64,000 nt of DNA from Asaia bogorensis (GTDB lineage: Bacteria > Pseudomonadota > Alphaproteobacteria > Reyranellales > Reyranellaceae), in the NCBI GenBank assembly GCA_945889625.1, contig CAMDCE010000003.1, positions 1-64,000 of the forward strand, given 5' to 3'. Under the pieces are notes generated by a model. It was not told the origin of the DNA, searched no databases, and saw only the letters and a list, made by a program, of their open reading frames with translations. Position numbers and translations under genes: made by a program. This document shows positions 41,295 through 50,072 of this stretch, in pieces; position 1 is the first letter of the stretch; the number at the start of each line of letters is the position of its first letter.

Positions 41295-43150
41295 CTGAAG
41301 CGACCATGCCGCGAGGGCAGGTCATATTTCACGACTGGCGAAGGTCGCGACTGGCAAAAGTACCCCTTTGGGTCTTCCTGCTGTTCGCGTCGGCGGTCGT
41401 CATCGCCTTCTGGCCGAACCTGATCCAGATCAGCGGCATCCATGGCGACTATGAAACTCTGTACTTTAAGAGTTCTGGCATGGGCATGGTCGATCAGTAT
41501 TTTGCGATCGGCCGGCCGGTCGCGGCCGTCATCGCCAATCTCACGATGTGGCCTCTGCAGTCGCTGGCGGATTTCCGCTGGGTGCGGGTCTTTTCGGTCC
41601 TGACGGCCTGCCTGCTTGGCCTGCAGATGCTCGCCATCTGCATCGTCGTTCTGCGGACCAGGAAGGTCGACGCGGTGGCAATTGCCATCGCGACCTTTTT
41701 CGTGCCGCCCTTCATCTATTCGATCCTGCAGCCCGCCGCATGGGCGCCGCATCTGGTGACGATGTTGATCGCGCAGGGCGCATACCTCGTTCTGTCGCGA
41801 TCCAACTTCCAGGCCGTGCCGCTGGTGATCCTTCTCAGGCGGTGCGAGTGGGGAGCGCTGGCGCGCCAATGTCGGGACTATGCCGGCTCCCGGCCAGTGT
41901 GGGTCGGCTTCCTGATCTTCCAGCTCGCGCTTTACGACTATCCGCCCAATGCGATGATCCTCGTGTTGTTCCCGGTCATCGCCGTCCTGTTCTCGCGAAC
42001 GCCATGGGCCTACCGCGTGCTGATTGCGATCCGCGATGTGTGCTTCGTTGGCGCAGCGCTGGTCGTGTATTCCGTGTCCGCCAAGCTGATCTACTACCCC
42101 TTGGTACGACCGTTCGTTTACTGGAACAGCGAGGCCTGGCGGCGCGACAATGTCGGCAAGGCCGATGTCAACACAGCGGCCAACTACGACTACAAGTTCA
42201 ACATCGATATCGGCGAGATGCTCGAGCGTCTCGGCAGGCTGGTCAAGGTGGCCGGGGACATCTGGTTCCTGCCGCAAACCCAGTTCTACGTCGTCACCGG
42301 CGCCACGGTGTTGTTGGCGACCGTTGTCGGGCTGCTCGCGGCCTTCCTTTCAGGGCGCAATGCGCCAGTCCAGCTCGCCGAGGAATCGATCGACGCCGAT
42401 ACTCCATTCGGGTGGGTGCTCAAAGGCACCACTATATTGCTCGTGCCGATCGTCTGCTTTCTCGCCGCGGCCGTGCCCGTGCTGGTCGCAGGTGGCGGGT
42501 TCATCACCTATCGGACGATCCCGGCGCCGATCGCCATCACGGCCATCGTCTTCGTCTATGCCGTCGGGTTCCTCGCTCGATCGCTGTCACGGCTGGTGGG
42601 CAGTCCTGTTCGCGCCGCGGTGTTGATCGGCGATGCTGCAATGGTCCTGATGGCGTGTTCTGCCGTGGCGGCAAATCTCTATGCCAATTATGCCACGATG
42701 AAGCTTGCCGGCAATGAGCTGGCCTATTTCAAGGACATCGTCCGGACGGCCGCCGCGAACAAGTCGCGAGCGATCATCTTCATCGATTCTCGTCCGATCA
42801 CGCTTCCGGAGGAAAATCCGGTGATCTTCGACCAAGGCGGCCGTGCGGTTCCCCCCTTCGAGCTGGGTTGCCTGTCGGGGTACTGCGAGCAAAGCGGGGC
42901 GGTCGTCCGTATCGCGGCCGAGGAAGTCGGCCTGCCGCGCGAGGCCTTCAACGTGCTCGTCATTCGCGACGGCAAACCCGTCTCCGGCGTGACCTGTGCC
43001 ATGTTGATGGCGCCGAACCCCGTATATCCGCCACAGGCTTCGGAGAGAGCGATCTGGCTGGTGAACTTCTACAGAAGCCAGTGGCCCTTCACCTGCGAAA
43101 TGTACAACCTCGCCGCTTGGCACGATCTCGGAGTCGCAGCCCGCAAGTGA
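41291..43150 (+). CDS. large polytopic membrane protein, GT-C-like (paralogue 2)
   Basis: 619 residues from ATG 41291, which overlaps the stop of the preceding gene; the longer frame back to 40910 lies inside that gene. Full-length paralogue of 32931-34847: same first acidic loop (IHGDYETLYFK), same QLALYDYPPNAMILVLF, same LWFLPQ segment before a membrane helix, and the same C-terminal soluble domain (RAVPPFELGCLSGYCEQ; CAMLMAPNPVYPPQASER). Two diverged copies of the two-gene unit suggest two related transfer steps. Specific activity not assigned. Confidence 0.72.
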   Translation: MTEATMPRGQVIFHDWRRSRLAKVPLWVFLLFASAVVIAFWPNLIQISGIHGDYETLYFKSSGMGMVDQYFAIGRPVAAVIANLTMWPLQSLADFRWVRVFSVLTACLLGLQMLAICIVVLRTRKVDAVAIAIATFFVPPFIYSILQPAAWAPHLVTMLIAQGAYLVLSRSNFQAVPLVILLRRCEWGALARQCRDYAGSRPVWVGFLIFQLALYDYPPNAMILVLFPVIAVLFSRTPWAYRVLIAIRDVCFVGAALVVYSVSAKLIYYPLVRPFVYWNSEAWRRDNVGKADVNTAANYDYKFNIDIGEMLERLGRLVKVAGDIWFLPQTQFYVVTGATVLLATVVGLLAAFLSGRNAPVQLAEESIDADTPFGWVLKGTTILLVPIVCFLAAAVPVLVAGGGFITYRTIPAPIAITAIVFVYAVGFLARSLSRLVGSPVRAAVLIGDAAMVLMACSAVAANLYANYATMKLAGNELAYFKDIVRTAAANKSRAIIFIDSRPITLPEENPVIFDQGGRAVPPFELGCLSGYCEQSGAVVRIAAEEVGLPREAFNVLVIRDGKPVSGVTCAMLMAPNPVYPPQASERAIWLVNFYRSQWPFTCEMYNLAAWHDLGVAARK

Positions 43151-43165
43151 CACCTGCGCCGATCG

Positions 43166-44197
43166 TTAGACGACCGCGGTGGTCAGCGGCGACTGCGGCG
43201 CGGGACGGGCTGCAGGAACGAGGTTGGGATCCTGGATGGTGGCCAGATTGGGGATCGATCCGAAACGGATCCAGGTCGCCAGTCGCAGGCCCGAAACCGA
43301 GCGATTTCCAGCATGAAGACCAAATGCGTCAAGCCCGAAGACCTGGCCGGCCTCACCCGCCAGGTACCGGCGGTCCGCCTCGCTCACATCGCTCGATCGG
43401 TGCGAGCGCGGAATGTACATCGTTGCTCCATTGTCGGCCGAAGCGGCCGTCCAGCACACGAAGAAGGTCACCGAGGCGAATGCGTCGTAGTCCCGGTGCG
43501 TGCGCATGACGTAGTGGTCGCTGCCGCCCTTGCTGGTCGCGATGGTGTTGACGCTATACAGCACGGGCGTAAAGCCCAGATATGCCGCCGCCACGTCCCG
43601 CAAGATCGGGTTGTTGACGACCTCGGCAACCTGGGGGCAGGCAAGAGAAGTTCTCGACGGGAAGCAGAAATAGCGCTCCGACGGCACTGCCTCTGACGTG
43701 CCAAGGTCAAAAGGACGAAGGAGACCGTCGCTTTGCAGGGGCGTTTGCGACGCGTACCCCTCTTGCTGACGGAAGAAATTCACCGCCGCTTCGGCCCCGT
43801 CGCGCGAAATCACCGATCCCAAGCTTACGAATCCAGTTTCGGCAAGTTCGCTCGCCAGTCCGCTGATTCGCGGCGCAGCCGACGCCGTCGGCCGGGACGT
43901 TCTCAACTCAGGAAGCTCGACCATCCGGACAAAGATATCCCTGTCCTCGGGTCCGAGATGGCGCAGGCCCCCGAACAGAAATCCGCGTTGCAGCAGAAAC
44001 CAGGAAATAGACCTGGCCAAAGCGGAGCCTGGCCATAGGCGTGCGCAAGCCTTAACCCACAGCCAGCAGGCGAGGTTGTAGGGTGGAAAGAAATTGAGAA
44101 TGAAGATCAGCCTGTGCAGCGGAGAAGCCTTGAGGGCAGGATCTCCGGACAACAGACGATTGCGGAGAATCCGCAGGAGAATCTTCAGTTTTTGCAC
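43166..44197 (-). CDS. PhyH-like Fe(II)/2-oxoglutarate dioxygenase 2
   Basis: 343 residues from GTG 44197 (VQKLKILLRILRN); a TTG at 44281 would add an unconserved stretch, so the start is uncertain. Iron-binding motif THRDYDAFASVTFFV (HxD), distal His in DAFGLHAGNRSVSGLRL followed by ATWIRFG with the Arg. A hydrophobic stretch near the N-terminus (HRLIFILNFFPPYNLACWLW) may attach the protein to the membrane. It belongs to the same broad family as 35284-36381 but is diverged. It ends 15 bp from the GT-C-like gene stop (convergent). Substrate unknown. Confidence 0.75.
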   Translation of the reverse strand: MQKLKILLRILRNRLLSGDPALKASPLHRLIFILNFFPPYNLACWLWVKACARLWPGSALARSISWFLLQRGFLFGGLRHLGPEDRDIFVRMVELPELRTSRPTASAAPRISGLASELAETGFVSLGSVISRDGAEAAVNFFRQQEGYASQTPLQSDGLLRPFDLGTSEAVPSERYFCFPSRTSLACPQVAEVVNNPILRDVAAAYLGFTPVLYSVNTIATSKGGSDHYVMRTHRDYDAFASVTFFVCWTAASADNGATMYIPRSHRSSDVSEADRRYLAGEAGQVFGLDAFGLHAGNRSVSGLRLATWIRFGSIPNLATIQDPNLVPAARPAPQSPLTTAVV

Positions 44198-44375
44198 AAT
44201 ATGTCCGTTGCGATCCCGGCGTTCACTCCCCGCCCAAACTATCCTAATTGCCGAATGAGCGCCATCGCACCCCGAATGCAACTATTGCTCTGCTTTGCAG
44301 GGGTGTGTATCTGTCTGCTCTCCGCCGTCCCAATTGGTGAATATCCGTGACAGTTTCCTCGGTCGCTTGTTTGTG

Positions 44376-45293
44376 ATGTCCGTTCAATCGACGTCCCAAG
44401 TTCAGGATATTGTGCGCGAGCAATTGTCGCCGGAGCAGAGTCCGCCTCGGTTCGCGGACGCCGTGGCACTCTTCTCGGAGGCCGCGCGACTGCCGCAACT
44501 GGTCGACGGCTATCCGAGCTTCGCGCCCCATCTCCTGGGAGACGGACACACGGGCTACACCGAATCCGAAATCGCGGCGATGGAGCGTGCCCAGGCAAGC
44601 AGCTTTTACTGGCTCGGTCGGAACAACATGATTGCCTGGCTCCTCCAGCGATACTTCCCCGACGCAAAACGCATTCTCGATATCGGATGCGGCACCGGCT
44701 ATGTCACGCAGCTCGCCGCCAAGTACCTTCCAGGCGCTTGTCTGTATGCGACCGACACGTCGGTCGGGGGACTGGCGGTCGCCAACTTGAAGTTGCACGG
44801 TCGGGCTTTCCTGACCCATCTGGACGCTTCGGACCTGCCCTTTGAGCAGGCTTTCGATCTCATCACGACCTTCGACGTGCTCGAACACATCGACAACGAC
44901 CAGGCGGTAATCGATGAGACCTGGCGCGCGCTTCGCCCTGGTGGCGGTGTCCTGCACTTCGTCCCGCAGCATCCGAGCATGTACAGCCCGGCCGACCGCG
45001 AAGCCCGGCATTTTCGCCGCTATGGCCGGAACGAACTCCAGCAGAAGCTCGAGCGGGCGGGATTCGAGATCGCCTTCAGCAGTTCCTTCATTTGTTGGCT
45101 GTTTCCGTTCTTTGTCGCCTCGCGCGTCAAATCCAAGCTGATGGGCAGCCACTCCCCCGAGGGTGAGCACGCAACGTCGGCGTTGGTCGGCAAGGCCCTC
45201 AATGGCGTCCAGGCCTTCGAACTTGCCCTGTTGAAGCAGGGCTGGCGCTATCCCTTTGGCGTTTCCCGCGCCGTTGTGGCGTTCCGGCGATAG
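44376..45293 (+). CDS. class I SAM-dependent methyltransferase
   Basis: 305 residues from ATG 44376; the upstream in-frame stretch to 44295 lacks family character. Motif I is RILDIGCGTGYVTQLAAKYL, motif II includes YATDTSVGGL, and TTFDVLEHIDNDQAVIDETW with LRPGGGVLHFVPQHPSMYS follows, the pattern of UbiG/Methyltransf_11/23 sugar or lipid methyltransferases. A hydrophobic segment near residue 245 (FICWLFPFFVASRV) hints at membrane contact. Divergent from the PhyH gene. Confidence 0.83.
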   Translation: MSVQSTSQVQDIVREQLSPEQSPPRFADAVALFSEAARLPQLVDGYPSFAPHLLGDGHTGYTESEIAAMERAQASSFYWLGRNNMIAWLLQRYFPDAKRILDIGCGTGYVTQLAAKYLPGACLYATDTSVGGLAVANLKLHGRAFLTHLDASDLPFEQAFDLITTFDVLEHIDNDQAVIDETWRALRPGGGVLHFVPQHPSMYSPADREARHFRRYGRNELQQKLERAGFEIAFSSSFICWLFPFFVASRVKSKLMGSHSPEGEHATSALVGKALNGVQAFELALLKQGWRYPFGVSRAVVAFRR

Positions 45294-45322
45294 GGCCGCA
45301 GGCCGCCAAGTCCGGCCTCATA

Positions 45323-45553
45323 TCAGGGCAGTCCGGGCAGAATGCCGCCAAGGACGGGGGGCCGAGCGGGGCGGGGCAACTCGTCAAGCGCGTCGCTCTT
45401 GCGGGCCCAATCGACTATTTCGCGCTTTCGTTCAAGCAGGCCGGCGTAGGCGACGGTGAGATCGGGGTCGCGCACCACGAGGAGAAGCTCGCGTATCCGC
45501 AACTCGAAGTGGCCGTCACGCTTGGTGACGAGCACGGGATAGTCCGGCTCCAT
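45323..45553 (-). CDS. 76-residue protein carrying the repeated DG...AY module
   Basis: MEPDYPVLVTKRDGHFELRI, then ELLLVVRDPDL, AYAGLLERKREIVDWA and SDALDELPRP: a close relative of the 108-residue protein at 34909, with conserved YPV-V, DG, RELLL-VR, AY, L-ER+-EI and ALDELP positions. No membrane segment and no catalytic motif. Found convergent with the methyltransferase before it and divergent from the Rieske gene after it. Conservation between the two copies argues that both are real genes. Confidence 0.6.
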   Translation of the reverse strand: MEPDYPVLVTKRDGHFELRIRELLLVVRDPDLTVAYAGLLERKREIVDWARKSDALDELPRPARPPVLGGILPGLP

Positions 45554-45674
45554 AATTTTCCCTGGACTGCGACCTATTTGAACAGCCGCGATACTAGATG
45601 CGATAGCCGTTCAGCGGTATATGCATCGATGAACGCCCGTCAAGTAGCAGCAGTAGCCGAATCCTCTCAGCGAC

Positions 45675-46616
45675 ATGCCCTCCTTTTTTGATCCGACACT
45701 CATCGAACGCTGGGGCGGCGCCTTCATCCGCGAGGACAAGGTCAACGAGGCGCTGGCGCGCTTGATTCCCAAGGTTCACATCACCAAGGGGCATTATTCG
45801 TGCCCGGCGAAGGCCGAGTTGCGCGACCTGGTCTGGAACCATATGGACCAGAATCACCGGCCGCACATTCATCGCACCTACGGTGATGCGATGCGTATGC
45901 ACATCGGCGAACAGTCGGCATTCTCGCTGACCAAGTTCGGCAATTGGCCGGTGGTCCTTCCGACGTTCGATGGCTACCACAAGGACAACGGCTTCTATCA
46001 GGTCGTCACCCTGTTCGGCCTGATCGTCGTCATCAATATCATCGAATGCAACGAAACGGTTGAGGGCACGCGCATGGATGTCGATTGGGCTATCGCGTCC
46101 CATCGCTTGCTGCGCTTCCTGCACGGTCCGCTCGACCGCCGGTTGCAGCGACTCAACGAAGTCCAGAACAGGGAAGACGAGGAAATTCGCGACCAGCGCG
46201 TGGCGCTGCGGGCGGCGGACTACCGCTTTCAAACCGATACGCCGAATTTCGTGAGCGCCAATGTCATTGCGAACAATGTCGTCTTTCCGCGACTTGCCGG
46301 ACCGCATTCCATTTCACTGACGGAACTCGCGGAAGGGCAGGCGCGGCGCATTGAAGTCGGCGATCGGGCCTATGTCCTGCGTCGCGCCGGGCAGACGGTC
46401 GAGGTGTGGCCGGGCATCTGCCCACACGAAGGAGCTTCGCTTGGGGTTGGGCACCTCAGCGGCACCACCTTGAAGTGCCCATGGCACGGGCTCGAATACG
46501 GCGTACGCACACTCAGCCCCGGTTCACGTGAGATCACGGTTTGCGGAGCACGTCTTCAACTCACGGATACCAGCCTGACGGTCCGACCGACCGAGTCCAG
46601 TGCCGCCAATGCGTGA
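45675..46616 (+). CDS. Rieske [2Fe-2S] protein with unrecognised N-terminal domain
   Basis: 313 residues. The last ~100 residues form a Rieske domain: CPHEGASLGVGHLSG, then KCPWHG (Cys-His and Cys-His ligands of the 2Fe-2S cluster). The first ~200 residues have no motif I recognise but include several His/aromatic positions (NHMDQNHRPHIHRTYGDAMR), which might bind a metal. It lacks the usual catalytic domain of ring-hydroxylating oxygenases, so it could be an oxygenase of a new arrangement or an electron donor. 18 bp upstream of the flippase-like gene, likely same transcript. Confidence 0.78.
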   Translation: MPSFFDPTLIERWGGAFIREDKVNEALARLIPKVHITKGHYSCPAKAELRDLVWNHMDQNHRPHIHRTYGDAMRMHIGEQSAFSLTKFGNWPVVLPTFDGYHKDNGFYQVVTLFGLIVVINIIECNETVEGTRMDVDWAIASHRLLRFLHGPLDRRLQRLNEVQNREDEEIRDQRVALRAADYRFQTDTPNFVSANVIANNVVFPRLAGPHSISLTELAEGQARRIEVGDRAYVLRRAGQTVEVWPGICPHEGASLGVGHLSGTTLKCPWHGLEYGVRTLSPGSREITVCGARLQLTDTSLTVRPTESSAANA

Positions 46617-46634
46617 CGGCCGCCGGAATCTACC

Positions 46635-47633
46635 GTGAAGTCGGTGCTGTTTCGCAAAGTCCTACCGTTGACGATCTTTGTTGCGCTCATGGCCTGGGCA
46701 ATTGCCAAGGTCGATTGGCCGCTCATCGGCCATCAACTCGCGTCGGCTTCAATTGCCGAGGAGGCGGCGATGGCCGCTGCCTGGATCGTCGCCCTGCTGT
46801 TTCGGCCGTTGCGGCTCCTGGTTCTCGTCAAGGCAATGATGCCCGAGATCGAGCGACGCTATTGGCCACTGTGGTCTGCTAACGTCATTGCCATGGCCAC
46901 CAACAGCGTCATCCCGATGCGTGCCGGCGATGTGATGATGGCCTTCGTGTTGCGCCAGAACCTCGGCGTTTCGACTGCGCGGGCGTCCTCGCTCGTGGTC
47001 GTCGACCGGTTTTTCGACTTTGCCACGGTGATTGTCATATTCGTTTCGATGCTGTCGGTGGCCCCTACCGTGGCCCCCTGGGCCGCCAACGCCACCACGA
47101 CGCTGCTGGTGGCGCTGGCCCTGTTGGTGGGGGGGCTCTGGCTGGTCATTCGCACCCGCGGATTCTGGATGGCGCTTCTTGATCGTCTGCTGTCCGGCGT
47201 CAGTGCGCAACGGGCGAAGGGTTTGAGCGAGACCGCGCATGAGCTGTTTGCCGGGCTTGCCCAGATCGAACGCCTGCGCGTCGTAGGACCCGTGCTGCTG
47301 TTCTCGATCTGCCTTTGGGGAATGTCCGTCGCCTCGTTCTGGTTCGGCATCAGGGCGGTGTGGCCAGAGGTGCCGGTGGCGGCCGCGGCACTCGCGGTCG
47401 GCGCCGTGGCGCTCAGCTTCGTCGTGCCGGTGGCGCCCGGCGGCTTCGGCGTGTTTCATGGCGCTGCAGTACTGTCGCTGTCGCTGTTCGGGATTCCGGT
47501 CGAACCGGCGCTCGCCTTTGCCATCGTTACCCACGGGTTCCAGATGGGCTCGGTCCTGGTGCTGGGAATGATCGCGATGGCCTGGCAGGGCATCAGTCTT
47601 CGTTCCTTGGCGGCCCTTCGCGATAGCCGGTGA
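46635..47633 (+). CDS. flippase-like/LPG-synthase-TM family membrane protein
   Basis: 332 residues, about eight transmembrane segments. Family features are RPLRLLVLVKAMMP, IPMRAGDVMMAFVLRQNLG, ASSLVVVDRFFDFATVIVIF and the late FVVPVAPGGFGVFHGAAV. This family (UPF0104, related to the membrane half of MprF/AglD) is often encoded with dolichol- or undecaprenol-linked glycan genes and is thought to flip lipid carriers. A second member is at 55690-56697. Precise substrate unknown. Confidence 0.84.
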   Translation: MKSVLFRKVLPLTIFVALMAWAIAKVDWPLIGHQLASASIAEEAAMAAAWIVALLFRPLRLLVLVKAMMPEIERRYWPLWSANVIAMATNSVIPMRAGDVMMAFVLRQNLGVSTARASSLVVVDRFFDFATVIVIFVSMLSVAPTVAPWAANATTTLLVALALLVGGLWLVIRTRGFWMALLDRLLSGVSAQRAKGLSETAHELFAGLAQIERLRVVGPVLLFSICLWGMSVASFWFGIRAVWPEVPVAAAALAVGAVALSFVVPVAPGGFGVFHGAAVLSLSLFGIPVEPALAFAIVTHGFQMGSVLVLGMIAMAWQGISLRSLAALRDSR

Positions 47634-47786
47634 GGCCCTGAGGGCCCTTCAGTCACTTGAGAAAGCTGTCTATTCTGTTGGAATCGCTTGTTAATTCCCG
47701 ATGGTGTATAGTTGAAACCCAGGCGGACGAACGCTGTGGAGGCTGTGATTCTTCAAAGGAACGAGGCAATCGAGCGTGACGGCGTA

Positions 47787-49259
47787 ATGCAGAAGATTGC
47801 TGCGCAAATCCGCAAGCGGCTGGGCGAAGGGCAGCCTGTCGTCTTCGTCTCGGGCAATTTCAACATTCTCCATCCAGGCCACCTGCGCCTGCTGAGGTTT
47901 GCGGCGGAGGCGGGGGGCGCGCTCGTGGTCGGGGTGAATTCCGACGTTACGACGGGCGCCACCATGCCTCAGCAGGTCCGGCTGCAGGGCGTGCAGGCCA
48001 TCGGGGCGGTCGCCGAGGCCGTGGCGCTGAGCGAGCCGGCCGAGGATTTCATCGCCCGCCTCAAGCCGGAAATTGTCGTCAAGGGCAGGGAATACGTCGA
48101 CCGCTTCAATGCCGAGCAGAAGGCGGTCGAGGCCTATGGCGGCCGCTTGGTGTTCAGTTCGGGCGAGGTCCGGTTTGCCTCAAAGGCGATTCTCGAGCGG
48201 GAGTATTCCGAAACGCAGTTCTCGGTCATCCGCAAGCCGACGGACTACCCGGCCCGCAACGGGTTTCGCATCGCCGACCTCGAGCGCATACCGCCGCGTT
48301 TCGCCGAACTCAACGTCGTGGTGGTGGGCGACCTGATCGTCGATGAATACATCAGCTGCGATCCCATCGGCATGTCGCAGGAAGATCCGACGATCGTGGT
48401 GACGCCGATCGAGAGCAAGCTTTTCGTCGGTGGAGCTGGAATCGTCGCTGCGCATGCTCGTGGGCTTGGCGCCAAAGCGCGCTACATCGCTGTGTCCGGT
48501 GAAGACGCAAGTGCCGCTTTCGCGCGCGACGCGCTGCAGACGCAGGGTGTCGACGTCGCTCTCTTCGTGGATCCGACCCGTCCGACTACCTTGAAGCAGC
48601 GCTACCGGGCGACCGGCAAGACGCTGCTCCGGGTCAATCATCTGCGCCAGCACGCCATCGAGCCCGACCAGCAGGAACGCATCTTTGACGCCGTGGATGC
48701 AGCGCTCGGCGAAGCCGACATCTTGCTCTTTGCCGACTACAACTATGGCTGCCTGCCTCAGTCGCTTGTCGAGGCGTTGGCGAAACGAGCCCGGACCCTG
48801 GGTGTGATGATGGCGGCCGACAGCCAGGCCTCCTCGCAGCTCTCCGATATCTCGCGCTTCAAAAACATGGCGCTGATAACGCCGACCGAGCGTGAGGCGC
48901 GTCTGGCGTTGCGCGACCACGAGGCCGGCCTCGTAGTGGTGGCCGACCGCCTGCAGCGCGCCGCAGAGGCCAAGAACGTCGTCGTTACGCTGGGCGCCGA
49001 AGGTCTCTTGATCCATGCCCCGGATGAGGGCGCCTATCGCACTGAACGGCTTCCTGCCTTCAACACCGTTCCCAAGGATGTGGCTGGCGCGGGTGACAGC
49101 TTCTTCACGTGCACCGCCATGGCGCTGAGGCTGGGGGTCGACATCTGGGCCGCGGCCTATCTGGGGTCGCTGGCGGCGGCCTGTCAGGTGTCGCGCGTCG
49201 GAAACATGCCTCTGAGCGCAACCGAGCTCATGACCGAAATCGGCTATCCCGCGCCCTGA
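47787..49259 (+). CDS. HldE-like bifunctional enzyme with reversed domain order (nucleotidyltransferase then kinase)
   Basis: 490 residues from ATG 47787; in-frame TTG 47712 would add 25 residues. Residues about 15-150 are a cytidylyltransferase-fold domain (SGNFNILHPGHLRLL, HxGH at 29-32; VKGREYVDRFNAEQKAVEAY), as in the C-terminal half of HldE. Residues about 175-485 are a PfkB sugar kinase (VVVGDLIVDEYI, FVGGAGIVAAHARGLGA, DVAGAGDSFF with the catalytic Asp). Standard HldE has the kinase first. Expected activities are heptose-7-phosphate 1-kinase and heptose-1-phosphate adenylyl/cytidylyltransferase. The next gene is HddC-like, 16 bp downstream. Confidence 0.83.
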   Translation: MQKIAAQIRKRLGEGQPVVFVSGNFNILHPGHLRLLRFAAEAGGALVVGVNSDVTTGATMPQQVRLQGVQAIGAVAEAVALSEPAEDFIARLKPEIVVKGREYVDRFNAEQKAVEAYGGRLVFSSGEVRFASKAILEREYSETQFSVIRKPTDYPARNGFRIADLERIPPRFAELNVVVVGDLIVDEYISCDPIGMSQEDPTIVVTPIESKLFVGGAGIVAAHARGLGAKARYIAVSGEDASAAFARDALQTQGVDVALFVDPTRPTTLKQRYRATGKTLLRVNHLRQHAIEPDQQERIFDAVDAALGEADILLFADYNYGCLPQSLVEALAKRARTLGVMMAADSQASSQLSDISRFKNMALITPTEREARLALRDHEAGLVVVADRLQRAAEAKNVVVTLGAEGLLIHAPDEGAYRTERLPAFNTVPKDVAGAGDSFFTCTAMALRLGVDIWAAAYLGSLAAACQVSRVGNMPLSATELMTEIGYPAP

Positions 49260-49275
49260 TCAGTGGCGGCAGGCC

Positions 49276-49986
49276 ATGCGCGCTCTCCTTCTTGCTGCCG
49301 GGCTGGGGACGCGCCTGCGTCCTCTGACAAATCAGGTGCCGAAGTGCCTGGTGCCGATTCGGGGCCGGCCATTGCTTTCCTACTGGCTGGACGGCCTCCT
49401 GGGCGACCCGCGGGTCGAGCGGGTTCTGATCAACACCCACCATCTGCCCGACCAGGTGAGGGGCTTCGTGGCCCAGTCGCGCTGGAGCGAGCGGATCGAC
49501 ATGGTGCACGAGGCCGAATTGCTGGGAACCGGCGGTACGATATTGGCCAATCGCGCGTACTTCGGCGAAGGACCGCTATTCGTCGCCCATGCCGACAATC
49601 TGACCGATGCCTCGCTCGGAACACTGCTCGATGCGCATTTTGCCGCCGGGCCGGCTATTCTCGCGACGCTGCTCGCCTTTCGCACCCAGACACCCAGCAC
49701 GTGCGGCATTCTCGAGCTCGACGGCGCGCGTCGCGTCATCGGCTTTCACGAGAAGGTAGCCAACCCTCCCGGCAACTTGGCCAGCGGCGCCGTCTACATG
49801 TTTGCGCCGGCGGTGATGGATCGAATTGCCGGCCGCGGTCACCGCTTCGTTGATTTATCGACAGAAATCATCCCGGGCCTGCTGGGGCAGATGCTTGCGG
49901 TCGAGCACAAGGGCTTCTTCATGGATATCGGTACGCCGGAAGCACTCGAACAGGCCCGTAAGGTGTTCCGCGCGCCATCTGGATAA
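49276..49986 (+). CDS. hddC: HddC-like sugar-1-phosphate nucleotidyltransferase
   Basis: 236 residues of the GT-A-like nucleotidyltransferase family: ALLLAAGLGTRLRPLT, PKCLVPIRGRPLL, NTHHLPDQVRGF, GTGGTI, FVAHADNLTD and FMDIGTPEALEQA. The size and sequence character match HddC (D-glycero-alpha-D-manno-heptose-1-phosphate guanylyltransferase) and MurU-type enzymes. Its position after the HldE-like gene, and the presence of gmhA- and hddA-like genes elsewhere in the window, favours a heptose role. A general sugar-1-phosphate transferase is possible. Confidence 0.78.
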   Translation: MRALLLAAGLGTRLRPLTNQVPKCLVPIRGRPLLSYWLDGLLGDPRVERVLINTHHLPDQVRGFVAQSRWSERIDMVHEAELLGTGGTILANRAYFGEGPLFVAHADNLTDASLGTLLDAHFAAGPAILATLLAFRTQTPSTCGILELDGARRVIGFHEKVANPPGNLASGAVYMFAPAVMDRIAGRGHRFVDLSTEIIPGLLGQMLAVEHKGFFMDIGTPEALEQARKVFRAPSG

Positions 49987-50072
49987 GACAGGCAGATGCG
50001 ACTACATTAGGTGGTCATTCTGCCTCGCGGGTGCGCCCGCTGTGCTGTCAGGTGTCGAGCAGGATCTTGGGT

